24,836 nucleotides of DNA, from positions 1 through 24,836 of the IMG/VR virus record IMGVR_UViG_3300037562_000025; one strand, 5' to 3'. The position numbers and the translations under genes are program-made. The notes below the pieces were generated by a model. That model ran no database searches, was not told the DNA's origin, and was given only the letters and a program-made list of their open reading frames with translations. Shown piece by piece: positions 1 to 7,698 of this stretch (position 1 is the first letter of the stretch; every line of letters begins with the position of its first letter). The DNA is from a virus.

Positions 1-1326
1 GCCAGACCCCAGTGATTTGGTCAAATTCTGCAAGTTATCTTGTAGCCCCTGGTACCTTTCCATGAGCTTTTGGTACTCTGGAGCCGTGGCGTTTAGCGCT
101 TCCCGCGTGCCGGCATGAAGTTGCAACAGCGAGTTGCGCGCTTGTGAGCCGGCCGGGTACGAATTGGCTTCTTGCCACAAGTCTTGTTTGAGCTGGTCGA
201 CGCCAAATAGCGTGCGGCCGGGGTCGCCCGACGGTAGGTTGGCGCGGGCAACTATTTTCTGCCCGGCGGCGTCAAGAGCATCGTGCGCAGTTGTGTCCAG
301 CGCAAGTGTGCGAGGGCTCAGCTTGTCTCTCGCAGCCTGCCACGCTTGTGCGATAGGCGCGAAATTGACGTCTTGCGTAGCTGCGCCCGTGAGCGCTTCT
401 TTGCTTTTTCCCCATGCAGACTGCGCGTCCTGCTTGATACCAGAAACCGCGTTGCGCGCGGCTTCGGACAGGTCTTCTGCTTTTCCCGATCCTGTCGCAA
501 AGTCGTTGAACGCCTGCCTGATCGAAGGGTCCGCAGAAGCGCCAGCGTTGAACGCTGTTTTGAACGCAGAAGAGGGAACGCCCGTCGTGACACCCGCCGC
601 AGACTGCGCCAGAGCCCCCGGAATAGCGCCGACGCCCTTGGCCACGCCGCCTGCCACGCCCAGCACAGCCGCTGTTGGATCGACCACTTTGCTTGTGATG
701 TCGAGCCCCTTGCCGACTGCCCCAAGCGCGCTGGCAGTCCTTGCACCGGCCCCCAGCGTTTCAGCGAGCTTTGCTCCAGCCCCAAGAGCTGATGCGCCGC
801 CCGACAGCGGGATGGCTGCTGTGGACAAGAGCGTAAAAGGATCAGTGGCTAGTGACTTTTTGAAACCTGCCACTGAAGTGTAAGGCGCCGTAACTTCGTT
901 TACCGCAGCTTCGTCTTTGGCTTTTTGCGCGGGGTCTTGCGCTTCGCCGTACCAGCCGCGAGCCTTGGACGCGATGCCTGCGCCCAGCTGCTTAAGTCCT
1001 GCTCCAACCTCGCTGGGGTTCATTACAGCATGCGGGATGGCTGTAAGCGCGTTCCATGCGCTTGACGGCGCATTGCGCAAAGCTTCCTTGCCTACTTCTG
1101 CCCATGGCATGTTCTCATAGGCTTCCGGGGCGGCGGGAGCTGCCTGAGCCGTTTGGGCTGCTCTTGTAAGCGGTGCAGGCTCAGGAGCAGCAGGCTGACC
1201 TGCCACCACAGCAGGGGCGAAATCCGGATCGTCGAGCAGCGGGTTGGCCGATCCACGCGGTGCTGAAGCCGCCGCCGTGTCTTGCACGGGGCTGAAGTCT
1301 GGGTCATCGAGAAGCGGATTCGCCAC
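1..1326 (-). CDS. Large Ala-rich phage internal/ejection-type protein (partial, C-terminus beyond left edge)
   Basis: An open frame of 442 codons runs to the left edge with no stop, so the C-terminus is missing. I chose the GTG at 1326 because GGAGG lies 5 bases upstream and the frame stays open. The ATG two bases earlier (1328) is in another frame that closes after 78 codons. The start overlaps the TGA of the upstream gene (TGATGTG). The protein opens with a 12-residue motif of the form ANPLLDDPDF-x-P at residues 2-13 that is repeated at 27-38. Long Ala/Gly/Ser-rich, weakly hydrophobic and helical stretches follow, with no Cys. The visible C-terminal part (helical, ending in APEYQKLMERYQGL) resembles a recurring helical region in phage internal virion or DNA-injection proteins. 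Following a transglycosylase-bearing protein, an ejection-protein role is likely but inferred. Confidence 0.75.
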   Translation of the reverse strand, partial: MANPLLDDPDFSPVQDTAAASAPRGSANPLLDDPDFAPAVVAGQPAAPEPAPLTRAAQTAQAAPAAPEAYENMPWAEVGKEALRNAPSSAWNALTAIPHAVMNPSEVGAGLKQLGAGIASKARGWYGEAQDPAQKAKDEAAVNEVTAPYTSVAGFKKSLATDPFTLLSTAAIPLSGGASALGAGAKLAETLGAGARTASALGAVGKGLDITSKVVDPTAAVLGVAGGVAKGVGAIPGALAQSAAGVTTGVPSSAFKTAFNAGASADPSIRQAFNDFATGSGKAEDLSEAARNAVSGIKQDAQSAWGKSKEALTGAATQDVNFAPIAQAWQAARDKLSPRTLALDTTAHDALDAAGQKIVARANLPSGDPGRTLFGVDQLKQDLWQEANSYPAGSQARNSLLQLHAGTREALNATAPEYQKLMERYQGLQDNLQNLTKSLGSG

Positions 1327-1327
1327 A

Positions 1328-4300
1328 TCAGCCTCCAGATGCAAAATAACGGCTCAGACCAGGAACGGCGCCGTACTTTTTCGTTAACGCCTCCTCGATC
1401 TGCGACTGCGAGTATTGACCGGACGTGAGCTTGTGCAGCATGGCAGGGCCGCGTGGCGACAGGATCATCTGCTTCAGCGCTTCGGTTTCTCGGTTATACT
1501 TCTCAGGACCGTTATCCGTGTCGAAACGGGCGGACGCCCTTGCATAACCACCAGCGCCACCCTGGCCGTACTGAGCAAGGTGATCAGCGCGGTCCTTGGC
1601 TTTCTGCTGGTCCGACATGAGCTGCGCCGTAAGCGACGCCATGGCGTCGGGCGGCATGTTCGTATTGGGGGTGGCCAATCGCAGCGCCTCGAAGGCGCCC
1701 AAACTATTTTGGCCAGCGCCATGAGCTGCCGCAGTAGCGCGCATGGTGTCGAGCTTGTTGATTATGGCTTCCTGATTGTCCAAGTCACCAACCGGGGCGC
1801 CTTGATACCCAAACAGCCGCGCCGCCGTGTTTGCGATGTTGATAAGATTAGCGCGCGTGGAGCCCCCGGCGCCCACGACGTCACCAAACTTATTGGCCAA
1901 AGCATCAGAAACAGTTGTCGCCAATTTCTGCGCGTACGGCGTCGTTTCACGCGCCACCGCAGCCGCGGACTGCGAGTCTGCCGCATACTTATCGCCAGCC
2001 TGCAAGAGTGGTGTCTGGTTTGGATCGTAGCGATTATCTGACTGCGCGGCCTTCGCGGAATCCGGCGAGAAGTTCACGCCCAGCGCGTTCATGGGCGCGA
2101 CCGGCAGCGGCGCAAGATGCGGGGCGGCCTGCTCGGGTTGCGGAGCAGGCTGGCCGGGTTGCGGAGCAGCAGGAGCCGCGGGCGCTCCCTGACCAGACTG
2201 GACAGCGCCGGGGGTCCTGGGTGTCAAATCTGTATTTGGATCGACGGGGCGTAGATCCTCGCCGTTCTTAATACGCTGCTGCGCCTCCGCAAGCGGGATG
2301 TCGAATTTGTTATTCTTCGAATCTGTAACGGTGGCGTAAGGCATTCCTCCAGCCCCAACGTGCGTCCACTTTTGCAGGTTCTCGAGCATGATCCCCTGAG
2401 TGCGCGCACCAGTCTGCTTCGCACCTTCTAGCGTCTGCCCGACGTTCGCTTGGCTCTCCTGCTGTTTCTGATAGGCCCCAGCGCCCGCGCCAAGGCCCTG
2501 CAACGCCGCCGCGCCGAGGTAGCGGCTGTTAGAGCTGGCCATGGTCCCGATGCCCTGTAGCAGCGGCCCCAGCCAGCTCTTGTTTTTCTCGTACCAGCCG
2601 CCTGCCTGTTGACCAGCCTGCGTGATCGCCTGCCCGGCGTTGCCGGCATAATCGGAGATCGCCTGCCCGGCGCCCGCGAGACCTCGGCCCGCGTTCTGTG
2701 CAAGCTGCTGACCAGCGCCCGCGAGACCGCCGCCAAGTATGTTGGAAATATAGCCTTTAGTTTCAGACGGCAAAAATGAAAGATAGCTGTCGCCGTGCGC
2801 AGCAATAGTCTTGTCCACCCTGCCAGGACCGGCGTTATATGCCGCGAGCGCCTTGCTCATGTCGCCGCCGTATTTAGCATACTGCTCCTGCATGTAGAGT
2901 TTGCCAGCCATTTCATTAGCCGCCGGATCGGAAATATCGCCTTTAATGCCGTACTTGGCTTTCATTTCAGCAAAAGTGCCGGGCTCCACCTGCGCGATAC
3001 CTACGGCTCCCTTTGGTGACGTCACCAATGAACCGTCGGCATTGTACTGCTTGCCGCCCGATTCTTGTGAAAGCTGGCGCGACCACAGCGCATCGACCGC
3101 GGGAGAAATCCCGCCCGGTTTGGTTGCCGCGGCAAGCGCCGCCGGGGCGTCGGACGTGACGGCAGCCGCAGGCGCGGAAGCATAAAGTCCTGAAGTGTCT
3201 CCATGCGCCGCGCGAGAGGCCGCGACAGGCGGTGCGGCGGCCGCGAGCGCTGCTTTTGGTTCCGCGGCGACGGGTTGATCAATGACTTTCTCGGCGAACT
3301 TCTCAGCCGACGGCGGCGACAGTCCTTTCTTCGGCTCCATCGCGTCGGCAGGCGGCGTGTTGGCGAAAGAAGGGGCCGAAGCAAGAGCGTTGGGATCGTC
3401 AAGCGTCGCGCCGCCGGTAGGATCAAGACCACCGCCATTGTCTCGACGGCGGCGCCGGCCGGTGACCCCGCCGCCACCGGCCAATCCAAGAAACGGCAGC
3501 ACCCCGGCCAATGAAGACAACCCACTCGACGCGGCGCTGCCCAAACCACTCAGGCCGCTTGCCGCGCTGCCCAAACCGGCCAACTGACTGATCGTGCTCG
3601 GCCCGGCGGCCCCTGGCGTGCTGGATGCCTGTAACTTGGCAGTGGGGTTTTCATTCGGTATGTCAAGCCCCCCGACAGGATGGTAAAGTCCCTCGGGGTC
3701 TCCGCTATCCGCCGCGCCACCAGCCGCGCCACCAGCCGCCAAGCCGGGCGCCGGCGCATTCGGGTCTGGCGCGACCGGAGGCGCCGGAGGAGGCGGGGGT
3801 GCGTTGGACACGTCCGCGGGGGGCTGAGCGCCCGCTCCAGCCGGCGCGAGCCCTTTGGCGGCGTTGTACATGCGCTGGCCCGCCGTCCCGAGGCTCTCCA
3901 GCCCCTTTGCTTCAGTTCCAAGCTGTGACAACTGCGATAGCGTGCTCTGGGGCGCCACGGCCACCGGCTTGACCGGCTGCAACATCTGGTGCTGCGACGG
4001 CGTCGAAGCCGGCACGTGGCTCTTGCCGCCATAAGGAAGCGCGCTCGGCGAACTGCCGCCGTACATGCCCGCCTGCGCGTTCGCCACGCCGCCCCATGTC
4101 GTTGGCGCGCCGCCCGCATCGTAGCCTTCACGCTCGCCGCTATCGACCACGAGGCCGCCAGCGTACCGCTTGACCGCTTTGTCATAGTCGACTGTCTTGA
4201 AACCGCCGGCCAGTCCCACGGCCTCGGGGTGCTTCTTCTCGACCTCGTCAGCCATGAAGCCGAGCCGGGTGATCTTCTCGGGGTCGTCCTTGTACCGGAA

Positions 4301-5206
4301 GGAATAGATCGGCAGCCCGTTTTTGGCCGTTCCGATCTTTTTGATGTCTTCCTTGAGCCGGCGATCGGAAAAGAACGGCGCGGCTGTCGTCGTGTTTGTC
4401 GTGCTGCCCGACAGCGCGCCGGTACCCTCGGCGACATTCGCCGCGAATTGCGCCGTCTGGAACGGATAGGACTGCTGCTGCAAAAACTGATTGTAGAGCG
4501 CGGTCAGGCCGGCCTGCTGCGTGGTCTGCGCCGTCGTGCCCGCTCCCATTTCGGCCTGCGCGCCGGCCAGCCCCGAAGCCTGGGCGTTCGCGCCAATGTT
4601 GGCGATCTGCTGACCACCCGCCTGCTGCCGGGCAAGATTGGCCTGCTGCGCGGAAAGATTAACGCCTTGTTGCTGCTGCGCCGTCGACAATGCGGTGTTG
4701 TAGCCCTGTTGCAGGATCGGAGCCATCGCGTTGCCATAGGCCAGCGACTGCTGCCCGGCGAGGTTGGCCGCCGCCACGCCCGCGCGGTCGCCGCCAAAGG
4801 CGCCGCTTTGTATCGCAGTGCCGAGTTGACCAGATTGCGCGGTCTGGTTCTGCTGGTTCAGCAGGTTCGATTCTTGCTGCGTCACATACGACGTGTACGG
4901 GTTTTCGTATTGGCTGATGTTTTGGCCGGTGAGCGCCGTCGGATTGGCCGCCTGCGAGCCCATGGCCGTCATCATTTCACCGGCCTGCGCCGCCGGCTGC
5001 GCGGCGTTGGCGTACTGCTCCGTGCCCGAGATGGCCGCGTTTTGCGTGCTGTTCAGCGGCGCGACAAAGGCGTTCGGATCGGTCGAGTATTGTTGAAAAG
5101 GCGTGGCTGCGGCTTTCTGCGCCTCCGCTGTAACAGTTTGATACTGCGCCAAAACTTCAGGCGGGATCGTAGTCGTAGAACTGGAAGGAGTAGTTTTACC
5201 TGTCAT
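1328..5206 (-). CDS. Giant internal virion protein with embedded S74 (ICA) domain and lytic transglycosylase domain
   Basis: 1292 residues from the ATG at 5206, which has GGGAGG at 5211-5217; a longer TTG start at 5230 lacks a comparable site. Residues about 1-275 are Ala/Gln-rich and helical. Around 280-347 lies an intramolecular chaperone/peptidase S74 domain, opening with SDRRLKEDIKKIG (S280 and K285 fit the Ser/Lys pair) and continuing with LGFMADEVEKKHPEAVG and VDYDKAVKR. Pro/Ala/Gly-rich linkers follow to about 690. A soluble lytic transglycosylase-like domain spans about 695-830, with catalytic Glu in QESGG (about 714), GAVGIAQVEPGTF and AYNAGPGRVDK. The rest is Ala/Gln-rich. The family pattern suggests a virion enzyme that opens peptidoglycan during DNA entry. 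S74 domains usually sit at the C-terminus of fibres, so the central position is odd. The start overlaps the GIY-YIG gene by 11 bases. Confidence 0.88.
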   Translation of the reverse strand: MTGKTTPSSSTTTIPPEVLAQYQTVTAEAQKAAATPFQQYSTDPNAFVAPLNSTQNAAISGTEQYANAAQPAAQAGEMMTAMGSQAANPTALTGQNISQYENPYTSYVTQQESNLLNQQNQTAQSGQLGTAIQSGAFGGDRAGVAAANLAGQQSLAYGNAMAPILQQGYNTALSTAQQQQGVNLSAQQANLARQQAGGQQIANIGANAQASGLAGAQAEMGAGTTAQTTQQAGLTALYNQFLQQQSYPFQTAQFAANVAEGTGALSGSTTNTTTAAPFFSDRRLKEDIKKIGTAKNGLPIYSFRYKDDPEKITRLGFMADEVEKKHPEAVGLAGGFKTVDYDKAVKRYAGGLVVDSGEREGYDAGGAPTTWGGVANAQAGMYGGSSPSALPYGGKSHVPASTPSQHQMLQPVKPVAVAPQSTLSQLSQLGTEAKGLESLGTAGQRMYNAAKGLAPAGAGAQPPADVSNAPPPPPAPPVAPDPNAPAPGLAAGGAAGGAADSGDPEGLYHPVGGLDIPNENPTAKLQASSTPGAAGPSTISQLAGLGSAASGLSGLGSAASSGLSSLAGVLPFLGLAGGGGVTGRRRRRDNGGGLDPTGGATLDDPNALASAPSFANTPPADAMEPKKGLSPPSAEKFAEKVIDQPVAAEPKAALAAAAPPVAASRAAHGDTSGLYASAPAAAVTSDAPAALAAATKPGGISPAVDALWSRQLSQESGGKQYNADGSLVTSPKGAVGIAQVEPGTFAEMKAKYGIKGDISDPAANEMAGKLYMQEQYAKYGGDMSKALAAYNAGPGRVDKTIAAHGDSYLSFLPSETKGYISNILGGGLAGAGQQLAQNAGRGLAGAGQAISDYAGNAGQAITQAGQQAGGWYEKNKSWLGPLLQGIGTMASSNSRYLGAAALQGLGAGAGAYQKQQESQANVGQTLEGAKQTGARTQGIMLENLQKWTHVGAGGMPYATVTDSKNNKFDIPLAEAQQRIKNGEDLRPVDPNTDLTPRTPGAVQSGQGAPAAPAAPQPGQPAPQPEQAAPHLAPLPVAPMNALGVNFSPDSAKAAQSDNRYDPNQTPLLQAGDKYAADSQSAAAVARETTPYAQKLATTVSDALANKFGDVVGAGGSTRANLINIANTAARLFGYQGAPVGDLDNQEAIINKLDTMRATAAAHGAGQNSLGAFEALRLATPNTNMPPDAMASLTAQLMSDQQKAKDRADHLAQYGQGGAGGYARASARFDTDNGPEKYNRETEALKQMILSPRGPAMLHKLTSGQYSQSQIEEALTKKYGAVPGLSRYFASGG

Positions 5207-6143
5207 CACATCCTCCCAAGTAATCAGCAAAATATACCATGTTACTGATCTTAGCTAGTGCTTTTTCTTTACTGCGGCACTCTTTACAATACAAATGAAT
5301 ACCATCGGGAGACAATTTTCTAGCACCAAACTTAGAACTATCCTTTTGTTGCTTACAGCGAAGGCACGTCCTTAACACGCCAGTCAAAGGAACTGCGCCC
5401 CGCTGGACTGCAGTGCTTACCGCCCTCGTCGCCAATCGTTTGGCAATTCGTTCGGGTGTTTGCGCATCGTGCATGTGCTGCTTCTGTTCTGCAGTGCGCA
5501 AGCGTCCGGTGTTCGCCGCCCGGCGCTTCTCAATTTCTTCAGAAGTGTGTTTGCGACCTAAATTTGAAGCGCGCAATTTTGCCATGCACGCAGCAGATTG
5601 TTTACGGCCCATCGTGGCCTGCGATATTTTTTCACAGTGTTCCGCAGTCCGAACCATAGATTTACTGTGCTGACTGCGTCGAAGATAAGTTTCCAGCGTG
5701 GCGTTTGTAATCGCCGCAGAATGCGCGGCTTTCGCGCGCACTGCGGGGTCATTGCCGCTTATCTTGCTTTTCTGACCAATTTTAGCTTTGTGCTCCGCAG
5801 TCAATTTTGCGCCCAACTTTGCCTTGCGCATCAACGCACGCGTCGATTCGCTTGGATTTGAACCGCCTTCGCCGCCATCAGTCAGGTTAGCAAGCGGCAC
5901 GCCCATGCCGCGCCAGAAAGCAATGCGTTCGATCTCCAGATCGAACGCTTCTTCCTCGGCCAACCCCTCGGCGAATAAGCGCACTTCAACACACATGCCG
6001 AGACAGGCCAGTTTCTTTTGCATGTTGTTGTGGTATCGATTGCGGCTATCCATCACATTCGCACGCCGGCCCGAGCCTTTGCCGACGTAAAAACATGCGT
6101 CGGTATCAGGCCGCCAGTGCTCGTAGATGTAAAAAAGCCCCAT
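5196..6143 (-). CDS. GIY-YIG homing endonuclease with NUMOD3 repeats and C-terminal zinc finger
   Basis: 315 residues from the ATG at 6143, which overlaps the TAA of the acetyltransferase gene (TAATG). The longer frame (start 6194) would only add acetyltransferase coding sequence. Residues 5-23 carry the GIY-YIG core as YIY...FYVGKG, with Arg at 26-27, and the domain ends near 95 in NLTDGGEGG. From about 100 to 240 come several NUMOD3-type DNA-binding repeats of the form AEHKAKIGQKSK. The C-terminus has a CxxC...CxxC zinc finger (TCLRCK and YCKECR). The family makes site-specific DNA breaks that copy the gene into alleles lacking it. The nuclease domain closely matches that of 11447-12079, so the two are paralogues. 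The last 11 bases overlap the next start codon, and its Shine-Dalgarno lies inside this gene's 3' end. The gene looks richer in A+T than its neighbours. Confidence 0.92.
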   Translation of the reverse strand: MGLFYIYEHWRPDTDACFYVGKGSGRRANVMDSRNRYHNNMQKKLACLGMCVEVRLFAEGLAEEEAFDLEIERIAFWRGMGVPLANLTDGGEGGSNPSESTRALMRKAKLGAKLTAEHKAKIGQKSKISGNDPAVRAKAAHSAAITNATLETYLRRSQHSKSMVRTAEHCEKISQATMGRKQSAACMAKLRASNLGRKHTSEEIEKRRAANTGRLRTAEQKQHMHDAQTPERIAKRLATRAVSTAVQRGAVPLTGVLRTCLRCKQQKDSSKFGARKLSPDGIHLYCKECRSKEKALAKISNMVYFADYLGGCDDR

Positions 6144-6631
6144 TACTCCGCTGCTTCTCTTTTTGCGCCCGTGGCCGTGCCGTAAAGCCACCAAGCGCCG
6201 GCTGGGCGCCCAAAATGCCGCTCGTAAAGTTTCACTTTCGCGGTCGCTCGCTCCGAAGATAGTATTCCTATGAGCAAAGGAAGTCCAAGCGCCCGTGACG
6301 CGGCCTTGGCGAACTCGACCAACCGCCCCGCGCGCCCTCCGGGGATCGATCGATACCTGGGATCAACATAGACCATGCGCTCGACCAGCACCGGCTCGGA
6401 ACTGTAGGCCGTGGTGTCCACCCGCAGAATGATCGCCGCCTCGAGCGCGCCTCCGTTCCCGATGACGCCTATGACGCCGTGATCCTGGTGAAGCGAACCC
6501 CAGACCTCGGTCAGGACTTTCTTCATGTCCGGATTGAGCAAGGCGTTCTCGTCCATGCACTTCATGATGAGCGCCATCACTTGGTGGATGTCCTCTGGAG
6601 CGCCGACCCTGACTTTGATTTCCTCAATCAT
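6143..6631 (-). CDS. GNAT-family N-acetyltransferase of phage type
   Basis: 162 residues, overlapping the upstream gene by 8 bases and the GIY-YIG start by one, so it is translationally coupled. The sequence starts IKVRVGAPEDIHQVMALIM, a typical GNAT strand-helix opening. It continues with a central ERMVYVDPRYRSIPGGRAGRLVEFA block that fits motif A: beta strand, R/G-rich acetyl-CoA pyrophosphate loop, helix. It ends with a LYERHFGR helix and WWLYGT strand typical of motif B. Such small acetyltransferases recur among virion genes of podovirus-like phages; the substrate is unknown and could be a virion or host protein. GNAT fold and acetyl-CoA use are family knowledge; the role in this phage is not visible. 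Confidence 0.8.
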   Translation of the reverse strand: MIEEIKVRVGAPEDIHQVMALIMKCMDENALLNPDMKKVLTEVWGSLHQDHGVIGVIGNGGALEAAIILRVDTTAYSSEPVLVERMVYVDPRYRSIPGGRAGRLVEFAKAASRALGLPLLIGILSSERATAKVKLYERHFGRPAGAWWLYGTATGAKREAAE

Positions 6632-7304
6632 GGCGCGGCCCTGGAAGTTTCGACAGTGTTTTGATCAGTTTCTTGCGGTACCGCACAATAAAATCGTCAA
6701 GAACGCGGTGGCCGCGCTCCAAATCTCCATCACCGGCCATGAGCACTTCATCAGGAGTGAGCGTAAACTCGCCGCCAGCCACAACCACGGGCACTTCACT
6801 GGTTTTGCCGCCTTTTGCGCGGCTCCCCGAAAGTTCGGCGCCGTACGGCCCACTTCCAAGACCGTAGGGTGAAGTTCCTTTTGTGCTTGCGCCTTTGTTA
6901 TGCGGATACGGACCGCTAGCCTGTGAATACGGGTTTCCGGCAAACATGCGCTTTATTACTTTAAAACCAGCCATCGTATTGCCGTCACCCATGCCACTTA
7001 CTATGTCGGCGGGTAAAACGAAGCTACCTGAAGGTGTGGCCACCGGAAGGTGATCGGTGCGACCGGCGACGCTGCTGTGAATCGGCCCGGTGTGGATCTT
7101 CTGCGACGGCGCGCCGCTCAGTTGCTGCAACGGCCGCACTCCGGGAACCGACGCCAGTCCCGGCAGCGGACCGCCGCTGTCGCGCGAGGCCCGGCGCGCG
7201 GTGTCGAGAGCAGCAGCCACCGCTTGATCGTGCGGGTGCGTTTTTGACATTTCCCGAATGTTCTGGCCGATCGCGGCCTTTGAAGCTGATTTTATGAGCG
7301 GCAT
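6624..7304 (-). CDS. Conserved phage protein, probably virion-associated, with DUF6496-like N-terminus
   Basis: 226 residues; the ATG follows the preceding TGA by one base. The N-terminus (PLIKSASKAAIGQNIREMSK...DQAVAAALDTARRA) matches a short motif seen at the start of many phage proteins and often labelled DUF6496. After a low-complexity Gly/Ser/Pro section come two conserved-looking blocks: GRTDHLPVATPSGSFVLPAD followed by SGMGDGNTMAG, and VPVVVAGGEFTLTPDEVL followed by GDGDLERGHRVLDDFIVRYRKK. The two blocks resemble each other (hydrophobic strand, G-S/E-F-x-L, then a D/E-V helix and a G-D-G turn) and may be a duplicated unit. I recognise the pattern from phage genomes but know no biochemical role. 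It is co-transcribed with tail and ejection genes. Confidence 0.75.
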   Translation of the reverse strand: MPLIKSASKAAIGQNIREMSKTHPHDQAVAAALDTARRASRDSGGPLPGLASVPGVRPLQQLSGAPSQKIHTGPIHSSVAGRTDHLPVATPSGSFVLPADIVSGMGDGNTMAGFKVIKRMFAGNPYSQASGPYPHNKGASTKGTSPYGLGSGPYGAELSGSRAKGGKTSEVPVVVAGGEFTLTPDEVLMAGDGDLERGHRVLDDFIVRYRKKLIKTLSKLPGPRHD

Positions 7305-7305
7305 G

Positions 7306-7698
7306 TCATTGCGCCCCCGTGGCGGCGCCGGGTGAATAGCTCACCGCGACCACTTGTGCGGCGCCCGGCGCCACGACCAAGCCCAGCCCATAAGGCATGT
7401 TGACCGCGTAGACGCCCACAGCCGCCGGGATGACAAAAAGCGGGTGCGTCAGCACGGCCGCCGACGAGCTGTCATACAGCGTTCCGACAGCGCCCGTTGT
7501 GGTGACGCTGACGTTCGCGACGCGGCCCGGTCCGCTGCTGACCAGGGTGGCGGCGCCGATGCTCTCGATGACTTGCGAACCCGCGATGGCCAGTGCTTGA
7601 CGCGCGGCATTGTTGGTCGCCGTGACGAGGTTCTTGAGCGCTGTCAGGCAATCCGTGAGCGAAGTCGAAGATCCGCCGAAGCCGCTAGTATTTCCCAT
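7306..7698 (-). CDS. Small phage virion-type protein, function unknown
   Basis: 130 residues from the ATG at 7698, chosen because GGGGAG lies 6 bases upstream; the longer frame to 7728 has no such site. It overlaps the end of the nozzle-like gene by 14 bases. The N-terminal third is Ser/Thr/Gly-rich with a helical stretch (LTDCLTALKNLVTATNNAARQAL). The rest is Val/Ala/Gly-rich and beta-strand-like (VANVSVTTTGAVGTLYDS, LFVIPAAVGVYAVNMPYG), the style of small phage tail or decoration proteins. It ends two bases before the next start region. No catalytic motif or signal peptide is visible, and I cannot name a family. Confidence 0.75.
   Translation of the reverse strand: MGNTSGFGGSSTSLTDCLTALKNLVTATNNAARQALAIAGSQVIESIGAATLVSSGPGRVANVSVTTTGAVGTLYDSSSAAVLTHPLFVIPAAVGVYAVNMPYGLGLVVAPGAAQVVAVSYSPGAATGAQ

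Noticed and set aside
134-883. Plus-strand frame of 249 codons at the left edge
   Set aside because: Opposite a continuous minus-strand phage protein that starts at 1326 with a good ribosome-binding site.
1092-1328. Minus-strand 78-codon frame starting at ATG 1328
   Set aside because: The GTG at 1326 in another frame opens more than 440 codons with a repeated motif; the 78-codon frame is Arg-rich and ends early.
4858-4885. tRNA T-loop-like GGTTCGATTC
   Set aside because: Lies in the Gln-rich coding part of the giant protein; no acceptor or anticodon stem around it.
3989-5248. Plus-strand frame of 419 codons opposite the giant internal protein
   Set aside because: Arg/Leu-rich shadow without motifs; the minus frame has S74 and transglycosylase domains.
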